Shown: positions 23,916 through 37,465, numbered from the stretch's first letter. The stretch: DNA of 64,000 bases from Antedon mediterranea (GCF_964355755.1 NC_092680.1:10827001-10891000), one strand, 5' to 3'. Program-made: numbers and translations. The notes: generated by a model not told the origin, from the sequence alone.

Positions 23916-24300
23916 CAACTAGACAAAATTAGCAGAGCTTTCGGGCAAAACTAGCCCTTCATCAGTGTGTAGAAATCAAGCGCTGCCTGAGTGGACTGGA
24001 ATAAAAGAAATAAAACAAAAGAGGCATAATGCTGGTGAAAAGAGTGAGATTAGAAAACAATAAAGATAGCTTGGTATATATAAACAATTTAGAAATTGAA
24101 TTAAAAATCAACTCAAATGGTGGTTAATATTGAAACATTAAATTTAGGTAGTCGATGGAATAATTTTACCGATCTGGGAATATGTTCCTAATGTTAAGTC
24201 AAAATATTTCGTGGTTTTAAGTAGTAATTCCAAGTGGTTTTCATGGTCTGCCCTGTCGTGAAAGAACGTCTCAATTGACACATTTTAAAAAAGCTTTTTG
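23916..24300 (-). mobile_element. Penelope-like element remnant (3' terminal region)
   Basis: On the minus strand the sequence starts with a short coding tail ending TYSQIGKIIPSTT and stop. It continues through TCCAGTCCACTCAGGCAGCG into a hammerhead-like motif. The coding tail and downstream sequence also occur, more decayed, in every 1,757-bp repeat unit, which identifies this locus as the better-preserved relative of that unit. The GCTTTCGGGC...CTTCATCAGTG arrangement is what I know from Penelope pseudo-LTRs. Confidence 0.55.
23927..23975 (-). ncRNA. Hammerhead ribozyme-like core
   Basis: The minus strand reads CTGATGA, then a stem GGGC...GCCC closing a 7-nt loop, then GAAA. A possible short stem III follows (AGC-UCU-GCU), ending in CUA as the cleavage triplet. 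CUGAUGA and GAAA separated by stem II is the conserved hammerhead core, and Penelope-like elements are known to carry such ribozymes in their terminal repeats. Stem I pairs poorly here, so activity is doubtful. Confidence 0.55.
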
Positions 24301-24461
24301 GGCAATTTAGGGAATGATACACCTTGTGGTGCATTCGGATTTTCAATTACTTGCAATTATTGTTCATTCCGGATGATAACAACAAGCACGAATGTGCAAT
24401 ACTCGGGGTACAGCGAAAGAAGCTGTATACAGACGTATACAGTTAGAAAGTAAAGAAAATA

Positions 24462-24532
24462 GGTTTCGCCAGGGCTCGAACCGGGACCTTCTGCGTGTTA
24501 AGCAGACTTGACAACCACTACACTACGAAATC
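24462..24532 (-). tRNA. tRNA-Val(AAC)-like, in MITE copy 1
   Basis: The 71-nt sequence has a D-arm GTGTAGTGGTTGTC, an anticodon arm TCTGC-TTAACAC-GCAGA with anticodon AAC and a perfect 5-bp stem, and a T-arm with GGTTCGAGCC. The acceptor stem has one mismatch, the T-stem one, and the first D-stem pair is lost. It could be a tRNA-derived module and not a working gene. Confidence 0.5.
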
Positions 24533-24746
24533 TCTTACATTAAAAATGTGGGTTACAGAAAGTTTTTTAATCCATTTAAATTACAAATAAATGGTAATAA
24601 GCACAAAGCAAAATAAACATGTGTAAAAGTGATAATTACCGATTACACAAAATAAGTATTTTAAAAAATAATAAAAATAAGATATACTCTGTATAATTAT
24701 CATATTGCGTATACAGTACTTTTCACCATAAATTAAAAAAAAAAAA

Positions 24747-24818
24747 GGTTTCGTCCGGGTTCGAACCAGGTACCTTCTGCGTGTTAAGCAAACGTGATAA
24801 CCACTACGCCAAGAATCC
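24747..24818 (-). tRNA. Second tRNA-Val(AAC)-like, in MITE copy 1
   Basis: Contains GTAGTGGTTATCACGTTTGC, the anticodon loop TTAACAC and a T-arm with CTGGTTCGAACCCGG. The acceptor stem is imperfect (GGATTCT against CGAAACC), so it is probably a pseudo-tRNA with an intact internal Pol III promoter. Confidence 0.45.
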
Positions 24819-25085
24819 GCATATAACCATATAACTACATAACGCTGTGGTGTGTGTCACACATTGTGGCTTCTTAATTAAACAAATTAATTAACAAAAA
24901 ATTAAAAATCCGGCTCTATAGCTTTGAGGACATGTCCCTGTAGTATGTTCATGCCAAATCCCAGCTCAATACTATAACGAATAAGGGAGGAGTAGTACTT
25001 TAAAAATCGCACTTTTTACTCAATAGTGTCCAGATGGAGGAAGAGAAGGAGAAAATGAGTAAGTACTAGACTCGGGTACCCCGAG

Positions 25086-25574
25086 TAAAAACACGTTTGG
25101 TTGATTATCTGAAAATTATGCAGTATGCAGTTGAGAGGTTATTTCATGACGGGGCAGAAATGTAGGCTAATAATAATTTGTTTTGCACAATGCATGGTTA
25201 ATATTAAACATCTTTTTTATGCGAGTCTTCCTTATTACTTTCATTTAAACGAAACACAATTAAGTCACCTATGTGCGCTCACTTTGCTTTTTCACTTTGC
25301 AATGTTATCGATAACTTTAAACGAAGGGAGCCAACCGAAGCGCACCCGCATCATTTGGACGCAATCATAATGGGTTTTTGGACCGATGTCTTATTAACGT
25401 TCCCTTTTGTAATGAAAATTATGTATAAAGGGTTTTTTTTCGGACCGACATAAAAGTAATTCGAGATTCATGACATTTTTCGTTCTTTAATTTTTAAATG
25501 CCAAGGAGAACTAAAATTAGCAAAAGTATAGTCACGCGAGGGTTTATGAGTGCTATAGGATGCAAGTACAGCAC
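25086..25574. other. No gene seen
   Basis: An AT-rich stretch with no coding similarity that I recognise. It lies between the tRNA-bearing MITE and the LINE B fragment. Confidence 0.5.
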
Positions 25575-27860
25575 GTTAGTAAATCAGGAAAGGTATGGAT
25601 GATTTGTATAATGATATTGTTTGTGCTCTATCTAGTGCCTCCAAAATGTGTTTTAAAAATAAGAAAATAAAAAATGGGACCCACATTCCAGGGTGGAATG
25701 AAAATGTCGCAGAATGCCATAATGTGGCTAGAGAATCATTCCTTCTATGGGTTAATAATGGAAAGCCTAAATCTGGTTCATTATTTGAGGCGATGCGTTT
25801 TAAATGACAAGATCTCAATTTAAAATGAGTTTACGCTAGTGTAAATCAGAAGAAGAACAGCATAGGGCTGATTCTATGGTTAAGTCTTTATTAAACAAGG
25901 CCAACAGCCATTAAGTCGCATGCTAAAATGCATAGTGATACCGGACCGACAGACAAACAGACCGACAGACAGACGGACCGACCGACATAGTGAACTATAC
26001 TGACCGAAATTACTGAACATGTTTAAAAATGTTGAAATGTTTAAAAACATTTATATTTTTTTAATTTACACGTGCGTAGCCTGTCACTTTTGACGTGCTC
26101 GTATAACGTAATTTCGAGTTGAAAAGTAAGTCAAGAAAACAGAAATCGGGCAAAAAGAGTGCGCAATAACATTTAACGCGCAGTGCGCGCACAAAAATCT
26201 GCGCACTCATGGCAATTTTGTAAACGCTTAAAATTTCTTGAAACGTACTTTTATTTCATCGAAAATAAATTTTGAAAATTTTAAGCGCGCGTACGCATGC
26301 GTTACATGCACTACGCACGTAATTGTATTGCCATATGATGATTTATGCCCTGAAATTTATGAGTACCAAATTTTATTTAATTGTGATTCATGGTTGTTAA
26401 GATATGATTACAAACGTGATTTCGTTAAATCGTGCGTAGACCGCGTAATTTTTTATTGCGCACCGTGAAAACATAACCACATCGATTCCTGGCCATAAGG
26501 AATATTCTGTGAAAAATTGACTTAGCTAGATTAAACTGATATCAAGATAAGGTCATAAAGCGATAAAACGCATAGTGATACCGGACCGACAGACAGACAG
26601 ACCGACAGACAGACCGACAGACAGACCGACCGACCGACATAGTGAACTATAGAGTCGCTTCCACGCGACTAAAAATGATTATGCTGATTTGTGGAAAAGG
26701 TTTATAAGTCTAAATCATGTACTCCTGTTCTTACTTCTTCTTTCTTGGAAATTTAAGAAATACTTACAGAATCTTTGGATAATGTTAATGGTGAATATGA
26801 TAATTATAAGTAACCACTGGGCAGCTCATTTTGAGGAGCTGTTTAATTGTGTTCATAATGATAGTAATAAGGATTATGTTCACAGTATACTTGTTAATTG
26901 TAATGATGATTGTGGTTGTGAGGTAAATGTCCAACAGGTAGCGGGCATTATTAAAGATTTATCTAGTGATAAATTGTTCCGATTTTAAAATCTAAATCAG
27001 GTGATATTACGAGTAAAAGCAATTAGGCCTATAGCTTTAGCTAGTGTGGTATCTAAGGTACTAGAATTTGTATTAATTAAATTGTCCGGAGATAGCCTTA
27101 AGTCATCTGACCATCAGTTTGCGTTTAAATCGGGTCACTCCACAGATACATGTATATTAATCTTAAAACAAGTTGTTGCATTTTATAGTCGGCAAAATAG
27201 CCCTGTATATGCTTGCTTTCTTGATGCCTCTAAGGCATATGACAGATTAAATAACTGGACTCTTTTTTAAAAATTGTTAAACAGAAAGATGCCAACCGCA
27301 ATTGTAAAATTGTTATCGTGTTGGTACTCACAGCAACAGTTTTGTATTAAATGGGGAAGATCTATCTCCCGATGGTTCTATGTAAGAAACGGAGTGCGAC
27401 AGGGTGGAATCATGTATCCGTTACTGTATAATGTTTACATTTCCCAAGAACCAGTGGGAATATTAAAAGAAAGCCGATCACGCTTACTAACATCTTTTAA
27501 ACGGAGTTTTGGACGACGATATCAAATGCCTGTTGCCACTGAATTGGACTGTGACTAATTGTTTTTACGTGATATTAGGATTTGTTGCTAAAAATCATAT
27601 ACAGTATAACCAAAGTTAAATATAAACTATGAAATATGAGCCTATGAAACATTTTAATTAACGCTTGAACTTTTTTTAAATTAATGTGATTGTAAATAGG
27701 GGCCTACCTGATTTGTATTAAAATGTTTCTATAATTATCAATTATTCCTTATATTCATCTGAATATAAAACAAAAGTCTACTTCCAAATTGGCAGGGTCG
27801 GAGTCACTATAATGTAATTAGCTACCCCATTTGGACGGAAAATAATAATAATAATAACGT
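25575..27860 (+). pseudogene. LINE B: linker and reverse transcriptase, 5' truncated and broken
   Basis: Coding pieces in order: a linker region with HIPGWNENVAE, then WAAHFEELFNCVHND, then the reverse transcriptase. The latter has AIRPIALASVVSKVLEFVL, HQFAFKSGHSTDTC, the palm A block CFLDASKAYDRLN with the catalytic Asp, and NGVRQGGIMYPLLYNVYI. The frame is broken by stops and shifts at about 25,805, 26,730, 26,990 and 27,270. The palm C motif with the two Asp is absent, since the sequence jumps to unrelated coding text at 27,450. An (AAT)n tail near 27,840-27,858, preceded by GGGTCGGAG...TAGCTACCCC, is a typical LINE 3' end. The 777-bp insertion at 25,896 splits the linker. Confidence 0.8.
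25896..26672 (+). mobile_element. 777-bp long form of the hairpin-ended element
   Basis: Begins CAAGGCCAACAGCC and ends with CGCTTCCACGCGACTAA, like the 198-bp elements in the satellite. It interrupts LINE B between codons for SLLN and NDYADLW, after TTAAA. It holds two blocks of GATACCGGACCGACAGAC simple repeat separated by about 560 bp with many GCGC and CGCAC words; this middle part is absent from the short copies. Confidence 0.65.
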
Positions 27861-30019
27861 TCAAATTACTAATATAATGTTCAGATACTTTAGTCTAATA
27901 CCACCTCAGCCCGACCATGGGGTTGGTTAGAGCATTTTTTAGGAATATGGACATAGCTTAGATTGCTAGCAATTCCACTATTAACTCTTGATAATATCAC
28001 AGATAAGTTTAAAGTTTTAAAAAACCGCTGATTATAGTTTCAAGCAATAAATAGATAGGACTGGACATGCCCTCTAGAGTAAAACTAGGTAAAACTATAG
28101 GAATCCATCCCAAAAACGTATTGGATTTGTTTCCGTTTAAAAAACTTTTCATTTACAATAATTTTTAGTTCATACATTAAATGCCAAGGAAAACTAAATT
28201 TAGCAATATTATTTGTTTAGGGGTGCAAATAAAAGTGAAAACTATAGACAAGATGTAAAGTAGTCTAATGTACCGTTTCTTCGATAATCTTAATTTTACC
28301 TATACCTATACTTTTATTCAGACATTCCGGATTTTTAATCCTCTCAAAAATAATGTTAGCTAAAAGTAAGAGTGCATTGCCTGGTCTATATTCCTGAAAA
28401 AAGTTTTGTCGTCTCTCGATTTTATGATGCTGTGTCCGATTCTATAAATACGTTTTATATTAACACTGGCAGCATTTATCTATATTAACGAACACATGCC
28501 TTTTTACTTTCCGTACTTTTGAACCTTCTGAACATAGTCTGGTTATACTGAGATTGTTTATCTAATTGAATTCGTATCATATATTACGTAATATTAGGAT
28601 ATATTGCTAAAAATCAAGAAGTAAATAATTGTTCGGGTTGAGTGCTATAGGATAGAATTACAGTTATGAAAAATGTAACGAACAATACACTTTAGAAGTT
28701 GTTTGAATCCCATCTAGTCTACACGCTTTAAACTATTTTAATTTGATCGTAAATACCTATATTCGTGTCATTGATATTACACGATTGCGACATGAATTTT
28801 CATCAAAGTATCATACATTAAAAGTGATGCTGGTGATTGTAAATGAAAGCTCTTTTAAATGGCAACCATATACCATACGTTTCTTATAGACCTAATCCGT
28901 TAGAAAATTAAAATACTTTTAAAACTTTTAATTTGCATCTCCTATTTAGGCATCAACACTTATTGTGTGTTGTCCCTTAGATGGAAACCAGGCAATCTAG
29001 CACCAAAATAATTTCGTAATTATATACTGTAGGCCTAGTGTATATATTAATAAAAATCACTCGAATAATTACAATACAAGTTATTGCCTATTCCCTATCG
29101 AAGTTCAAAGTTCTTCTGTATGACTAAGATACAGTCACTAAAGGCAATATTGTATGTATGTTACCTATTAAATACAAGCCCGTACTTCATCATTCAACAT
29201 AATTAATCATTTCGCCATGCAAACTTCGAAGTGTTTTTTTGTATACTTTACTAAGTACTTTCCATGTATTTTAAATAGTCAATTAAGCTAAGAATATAGA
29301 GCACCGTGTTTTTATAGGTTCAGCTTTTAAATGTGTCTCGTTGTGTGCTTTGCATCTGTTTAAAAAAAAAATCGTCACATTTGTCTTAGCTTTCGGAGTC
29401 AAAAATCTCGAATGACTTTTATGTCGGTCGAACAAATTTATTATGATGAACTCGTATGTTGATTCTCTCTCTCGGACAACATCTTTATAAAACTGGCTAA
29501 TCGTATCTCAGCGGTATCAGGTCGGCTGTCTTCGTTTTGCTTCTAGATATCGCATTAAGCTATTAGTAGGCCTACCTGACATAACCGAGCTATCAAAAAG
29601 CGAACTTCAATCACAGAGGTGACTTATTTGTCCCAAATTTAGTTGAGAATGTTTTAAGGCCTAAACGAATTATTATTACAAAATTTAGTGGGCCTATATT
29701 ATAAAGTGATTGGTTTAATGAAATTAATAACAAAGACTCGAATTAAAAAGTACAGTATAATTAATCATGCACGTGTAAAACAAATTATTATATTAGCCTA
29801 TATTTTAATGGCAACACTTTTCCAATACGTGCTTAAATTGGCTTTGCTTGTTGCTTCATAGAAAATCATAACCAATTAATTGTCTAACCAAAAATGTCAT
29901 TTATCTCATACACTGTAATATTTGTAGTGAGTGGTAGAAACCAAAACACTCTCCGTATGAGAATGACACAGAGATCAGCTATAAAAACATTAAAGTTTTT
30001 CTGTAACCGAAATGTTAAT
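27861..30019. other. No gene seen, old non-coding DNA
   Basis: AT-rich sequence with scattered AGGCCTA words. Some words around 28,560-28,700 echo the LINE B tail (ATATTAGGATATATTGCTAA), indicating another decayed LINE end. No ORF, RNA gene or tandem repeat was recognised. Confidence 0.5.
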
Positions 30020-33000
30020 TCAACCTACTTGCAGAAATCGCACAGGACTTTTAATGTAGTCCTGTTGCTTTCAAAAGTCATGTCGCAATCGTTTAATATC
30101 TTATATCAATGACACGAACACATTAGGTTGTCAAATGGAGCGACAAAACTCGCAAAGACAAAAAAACACTTGGAATTACTACTTAAAGCCACAAAACTGT
30201 TTGATCTTAACATTAACATACTCCCAGATCAGTAAAATTATTCCACCGACTACCTAAGTTTAAGGTTCAATATTAACCACCATTTGAGTTGCTTTTTTTT
30301 AGATACAATCCTAATTGTTTATATCTACCAAGCTATCTTCATTGTTTTCAGCTTGTGCCTTGATCCTTTGTTTTTATTTCTTTATTCCAGTCCACTCAGG
30401 CAGTGCTTGTTTGCTTCATATTCTCAATTTTGTTCTTTCACTTATAAAGGGCTAGTGGATTTATATTTAAATGTTTTTTTTAATTTTCTGTTTTTTAACT
30501 CACATAATGTCTAAAAGATCGCAATAATAATGAAGCTTTTGAAATGGATGTAAAATATTCATATTCTCAATTTTGTAAAAGCACTTCCACTGATATAGTA
30601 TATTATCCTATTAATTAAATATGACAAGTTGTACAGGTAGTTTCAGTTTTTATTTTCTATTGTTTTTGTATATTTTTTTTTTAAAGTAATTGTGTTGCTT
30701 AAATCATGGAGGTATAAACATATTTTGATATGCTTAAATGTTGTATGTGTGCCACTGTTAAATATGTGTTGCTCCAAATAAATATTATTATATTATTATT
30801 ACAAGGTACAGTATTCATTTCTGAAAATTATATACATAAAAGATGATTTGATCATACAGGAAATTGTTTGAAGATAGAATTTAAAGTTTAGATTTAACTT
30901 GTTTTAAAGATTTAATGTGGCTATACTTTGATATATTATAAACGAATTTAACAAAACTCTTTGAAATTTATAATTCTATTGAGCCTATATGCGTGGTACG
31001 GTCACTGTTACTCTTTATTCATTGATTTAAAATTCAGGTTAGACTTTTAATTAGAAAGAAATAAACACACCAGGGTTAAAAGGGTTAAATGATCCATAAT
31101 TAAGCGATATATCTACACTGTGAGACACAAAATGCTTTCATAAAATTACACATTTATACCTTTGCTTAATAATAATATTTTATAATAATTCATTTTAACG
31201 GCACTACGCCTACACGATGATCATGGGTAGCTAATGGCATGGGGCTCCGACCCTGTATGCCACTTTTGGAAGTGTTTATATTGATGTTGCAAACAATTTC
31301 ATTATCAAAATTTATATGTAGAAGACAAAACTGATTAATTAGTGTGCATGATGCATATAAGAAGTAATTACTGAAAACTATCATTGTAGTACATTTTTTA
31401 TAGTATTAGTAGTACTTTATAGTATAAAGGGTGTATAAAGTTGTGCCTTTTTCAAGCATGATTTGAGTGATAGTTGTTTTTGGGGTTGGCAATTATTGCG
31501 ACAAAATTGTAATGTCCTTGACGTTATTAATGCCTAATTTCCGTGACAGAGATAAACCCTTATATCAATAACATATCATTGGGGTTTTTTTTTATCTAAT
31601 GTGATATAAAGGGATAATCGCAGAAACAGCACAGAACTCCGAATTCCTAAAAATGCTCTAAACATTAGTCCCAATCATAGTCGAGCTGACGTGGGTTTGG
31701 ACTTCCAAATATACACAACCTTAAATTACCACTAAATTTCAAAAACGTTGCGCCGGTTCTGAATATTATATCTAATCTGAATGATATAGGCCTAAATGAA
31801 TAATATTGATACTTGCAGAAACCGCAAAGAACGTTCAATGTATTGCATTCAAAAGACATGTCACATTCGTGTAATATCTTATATCAATGACACGAACATA
31901 TTAGGTTGTCAAAAGACAAAAAAAACTTGGAATTACTACTTAAAGCCACAAAACTGTTTGATCTTAACATTAACATACTCCCAGATCAGTAAAATTATTC
32001 CATCGACTACCTAAGTTTAAGGTTCAATATTAACCACCATTTGAGTTGCTTTTTTTTAGATACAATCCTAATTGTTTATATCTACCAAGCTATCTTCATT
32101 GTTTTCAGCTTGTGCCTTGATCCTTTGTTTTTATTTCTTTATTCCAGTCCACTCAGGCAGTGCTTGTTTGCTTCATATTCTCAATTTTGTTCTTTCACTT
32201 ATAAAGGGCTAGTGGATTTATATTTAAATGTTTTTTTAATTTTCTGTTTTTTAACTCACATAATGTCTAAAAGATCGCAATAATAATGAAGCTTTTGAAA
32301 TGGATGTAAAATATTCATATTCTCAATTTTGTAAAAGCACTTCCACTGATATAGTATATTATCCTATTAATTAAATATGACAAGTTGTACAGGTAGTTTC
32401 AGTTTTTATTTTCTATTGTTTTTGTATATTTTTTTTTTAAAGTAATTGTGTTGCTTAAATCATGGAGGTATAAACATATTTTGATATGCTTAAATGTTGT
32501 ATGTGTGCCACTGTTAAATATGTGTTGCTCCAAATAAATATTATTATATTATTATTACAAGGTACAGTATTCATTTCTGAAAATTATATACATAAAAGAT
32601 GATTTGATCATACAGGAAATTGTTTGAAGATAGAATTTAAAGTTTAGATTTAACTTGTTTTAAAGATTTAATGTGGCTATACTTTGATATATTATAAACG
32701 AATTTAACAAAACTCTTTGAAATTTATAATTCTATTGAGCCTATATGCGTGGTACGGTCACTGTTACTCTTTATTCATTGATTTAAAATTCAGGTTAGAC
32801 TTTTAATTAGAAAGAAATAAACACACCAGGGTTAAAAGGGTTAAATGATCCATAATTAAGCGATATATCTACACTGTGAGACACAAAATGCTTTCATAAA
32901 ATTACACATTTATACCTTTGCTTAATAATAATATTTTATAATAATTCATTTTAACGGCACTACGCCTACACGATGATCATGGGTAGCTAATGGCATGGGG

Positions 33001-36000
33001 CTCCGACCCTGTATGCCACTTTTGGAAGTGTTTATATTGATGTTGCAAACAATTTCATTATCAAAATTTATATGTAGAAGACAAAACTGATTAATTAGTG
33101 TGCATGATGCATATAAGAAGTAATTACTGAAAACTATCATTGTAGTACATTTTTTATAGTATTAGTAGTACTTTATAGTATAAAGGGTGTATAAAGTTGT
33201 GCCTTTTTCAAGCATGATTTGAGTGATAGTTGTTTTTGGGGTTGGCAATTATTGCGACAAAATTGTAATGTCCTTGACGTTATTAATGCCTAATTTCCGT
33301 GACAGAGATAAACCCTTATATCAATAACATATCATTGGGGTTTTTTTTTTATCTAATGTGATATAAAGGGATAATCGCAGAAACAGCACAGAACTCCGAA
33401 TTCCTAAAAATGCTCTAAACATTAGTCCCAATCATAGTCGAGCTGACGTGGGTTTGGACTTCCAAATATACACAACCTTAAATTACCACTAAATTTCAAA
33501 AACGTTGCGCCGGTTCTGAATATTATATCTAATCTGAATGATATAGGCCTAAATGAATAATACTGATACTTGCAGAAACCGCAAAGAACGTTCAATGTAT
33601 TGCATTCAAAAGACATGTCACATTCGTGTAATATCTTATATCAATGACACGAACATATTAGGTTGTCAAAAGACAAAAAAAACTTGGAATTACTACTTAA
33701 AGCCACAAAACTGTTTGATCTTAACATTAACATACTCCCAGATCAGTAAAATTATTCCATCGACTACCTAAGTTTAAGGTTCAATATTAACCACCATTTG
33801 AGTTGCTTTTTTTTAGATACAATCCTAATTGTTTATATCTACCAAGCTATCTTCATTGTTTTCAGCTTGTGCCTTGATCCTTTGTTTGTATTTCTTTATT
33901 CCAGTCCACTCAGGCAGTGCTTGTTTGCTTCATATTCTCAATTTTGTTCTTTCACTTATAAAGGGCTAGTGGATTTATATTTAAATGTTTTTTTAATTTT
34001 CTGTTTTTTAACTCACATAATGTCTAAAAGATCGCAATAATAATGAAGCTTTTGAAATGGATGTAAAATATTCATATTCTCAATTTTGTAAAAGCACTTC
34101 CACTGATATAGTATATTATCCTATTAATTAAATATGACAAGTTGTACAGGTAGTTTCAGTTTTTATTTTCTATTGTTTTTGTATATTTTTTTTTTAAAGT
34201 AATTGTGTTGCTTAAATCATGGAGGTATAAACATATTTTGATATGCTTAAATGTTGTATGTGTGCCACTGTTAAATATGTGTTGCTCCAAATAAATATTA
34301 TTATATTATTATTACAAGGTACAGTATTCATTTCTGAAAATTATATACATAAAAGATGATTTGATCATACAGGAAATTGTTTGAAGATAGAATTTAAAGT
34401 TTAGATTTAACTTGTTTTAAAGATTTAATGTGGCTATACTCTGATATATTATAAACGAATTTAACAAAACTCTTTGAAATTTATAATTCTATTGAGCCTA
34501 TATGCGTGGTACGGTCACTGTTACTCTTTATTCATTGATTTAAAATTCAGGTTAGACTTTTAATTAGAAAGAAATAAACACACCAGGGTTAAAAGGGTTA
34601 AATGATCCATAATTAAGCGATATATCTACACTGTGAGACACAAAATGCTTTCATAAAATTACACATTTATACCTTTGCTTAATAATAATATTTTATAATA
34701 ATTCATTTTAACGGCACTACGCCTACACGATGATCATGGGTAGCTAATGGCATGGGGCTCCGACCCTGTATGCCACTTTTGGAAGTGTTTATATTGATGT
34801 TGCAAACAATTTCATTATCAAAATTTATATGTAGAAGACAAAACTGATTAATTAGTGTGCATGATGCATATAAGAAGTAATTACTGAAAACTATCATTGT
34901 AGTACATTTTTTATAGTATTAGTAGTACTTTATAGTATAAAGGGTGTATAAAGTTGTGCCTTTTTCAAGCATGATTTGAGTGATAGTTGTTTTTGGGGTT
35001 GGCAATTATTGCGACAAAATTGTAATGTCCTTGACGTTATTAATGCCTAATTTCCGTGACAGAGATAAACCCTTATATCAATAACATATCATTGGGTTTT
35101 TTTTTATCTAATGTGATATAAAGGGATAATCGCAGAAACAGCACAGAACTCCGAATTCCTAAAAATGCTCTAAACATTAGTCCCAATCATAGTCGAGCTG
35201 ACGTGGGTTTGGACTTCCAAATATACACAACCTTAAATTACCACTAAATTTCAAAAACGTTGCGCCGGTTCTGAATATTATATCTAATCTGAATGATATA
35301 GGCCTAAATGAATAATATTGATACTTGCAGAAACCGCAAAGAACGTTCAATGTATTGCATTCAAAAGACATGTCACATTCGTGTAATATCTTATATCAAT
35401 GACACGAACATATTAGGTTGTCAAAAGACAAAAAAAACTTGGAATTACTACTTAAAGCCACAAAACTGTTTGATCTTAACATTAACATACTCCCAGATCA
35501 GTAAAATTATTCCATCGACTACCTAAGTTTAAGGTTCAATATTAACCACCATTTGAGTTGCTTTTTTTTAGATACAATCCTAATTGTTTATATCTACCAA
35601 GCTATCTTCATTGTTTTCAGCTTGTGCCTTGATCCTTTGTTTTTATTTCTTTATTCCAGTCCACTCAGGCAGTGCTTGTTTGCTTCATATTCTCAATTTT
35701 GTTCTTTCACTTATAAAGGGCTAGTGGATTTATATTTAAATGTTTTTTTTAATTTTCTGTTTTTTAACTCACATAATGTCTAAAAGATCGCAATAATAAT
35801 GAAGCTTTTGAAATGGATGTAAAATATTCATATTCTCAATTTTGTAAAAGCACTTCCACTGATATAGTATATTATCCTATTAATTAAATATGACAAGTTG
35901 TACAGGTAGTTTCAGTTTTTATTTTCTATTGTTTTTGTATATTTTTTTTTTAAAGTAATTGTGTTGCTTAAATCATGGAGGTATAAACATATTTTGATAT

Positions 36001-37465
36001 GCTTAAATGTTGTATGTGTGCCACTGTTAAATATGTGTTGCTCCAAATAAATATTATTATATTATTATTACAAGGTACAGTATTCATTTCTGAAAATTAT
36101 ATACATAAAAGATGATTTGATCATACAGGAAATTGTTTGAAGATAGAATTTAAAGTTTAGATTTAACTTGTTTTAAAGATTTAATGTGGCTATACTCTGA
36201 TATATTATAAACGAATTTAACAAAACTCTTTGAAATTTATAATTCTATTGAGCCTATATGCGTGGTACGGTCACTGTTACTCTTTATTCATTGATTTAAA
36301 ATTCAGGTTAGACTTTTAATTAGAAAGAAATAAACACACCAGGGTTAAAAGGGTTAAATGATCCATAATTAAGCGATATATCTACACTGTGAGACACAAA
36401 ATGCTTTCATAAAATTACACATTTATACCTTTGCTTAATAATAATATTTTATAATAATTCATTTTAACGGCACTACGCCTACATGATGATCATGGGTAGC
36501 TAATGGCATGGGGCTCCGACCCTGTATGCCACTTTTGGAAGTGTTTATATTGATGTTGCAAACAATTTCATTATCAAAATTTATATGTAGAAGACAAAAC
36601 TGATTAATTAGTGTGCATGATGCATATAAGAAGTAATTACTGAAAACTATCATTGTAGTACATTTTTTATAGTATTAGTAGTACTTTATAGTATAAAGGG
36701 TGTATAAAGTTGTGCCTTTTTCAAGCATGATTTGAGTGATAGTTGTTTTTGGGGTTGGCAATTATTGCGACAAAATTGTAATGTCCTTGACGTTATTAAT
36801 GCCTAATTTCCGTGACAGAGATAAACCCTTATATCAATAACATATCATTGGGTTTTTTTTTATCTAATGTGATATAAAGGGATAATCGCAGAAACAGCAC
36901 AGAACTCCGAATTCCTAAAAATGCTCTAAACATTAGTCCCAATCATAGTCGAGCTGACGTGGGTTTGGACTTCCAAATATACACAACCTTAAATTACCAC
37001 TAAATTTCAAAAACGTTGCGCCGGTTCTGAATATTATATCTAATCTGAATGATATAGGCCTAAATGAATAATATTGATACTTGCAGAAACCGCAAAGAAC
37101 GTTCAATGTATTGCATTCAAAAGACATGTCACATTCGTGTAATATCTTATATCAATGACACGAACATATTAGGTTGTCAAAAGACAAAAAAAACTTGGAA
37201 TTACTACTTAAAGCCACAAAACTGTTTGATCTTAACATTAACATACTCCCAGATCAGTAAAATTATTCCATCGACTACCTAAGTTTAAGGTTCAATATTA
37301 ACCACCATTTGAGTTGCTTTTTTTTAGATGCAATCCTAATTGAAGCACTTCCACTGATATAGGGCTAGTGTTGCCCATATATTATCCTAATTAAATACGA
37401 TTTAATGTGGCTTTACTTTTATATATTATAATAATATTTTATAATTATTCATTTTAACGGCACTT
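30020..37465. repeat. Tandem array of 1,757-bp units
   Basis: Four nearly identical units: equivalent positions recur at 30,284, 32,041, 33,798 and 35,553 (spacings 1757, 1757, 1755). A fifth, internally deleted unit covers 37,308-37,465, and a more diverged edge lies at 30,020-30,280. Differences are few: single substitutions near 33,563, 33,888, 34,441 and 36,483, plus T-run lengths. The last two full units share a C near 34,441/36,197. The unit contains the Penelope-derived tail (YSQISKIIPSTT and stop), the CCAGTCCACTCAGGCAGTGC segment, and on the opposite strand a LINE 3'-end-like GGGTCGGAGCCCC...TAGCTACCC. No gene is present; the 64-80-residue ORFs show no family signal. Confidence 0.92.

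Larger units (their letters stand above)
24381..25085 (-). mobile_element. tRNA-Val-bearing MITE, copy 1
   Basis: Shares its full length with the elements at 57,833 and 60,024. One end carries ACAAGCACGAATGTGC followed by ATACTCGGGGTAC. The other carries the palindrome ACTCGGGTACCCCGAGT. CTCGGGGTAC is thus present in inverted orientation at or near both ends. In the copies within the tRNA-like array the flanks show a TA duplication. It contains two tRNA-Val-like sequences and an ATTAAAAATCCGGCTCTATA segment, but no protein gene. Confidence 0.75.

Noticed and set aside
30284-37282. Recurring ORFs of 64-80 residues in the 1,757-bp units
   Set aside because: Both strands give such ORFs, they contain no motif beyond a decayed Penelope tail, and their near identity only reflects array copying.
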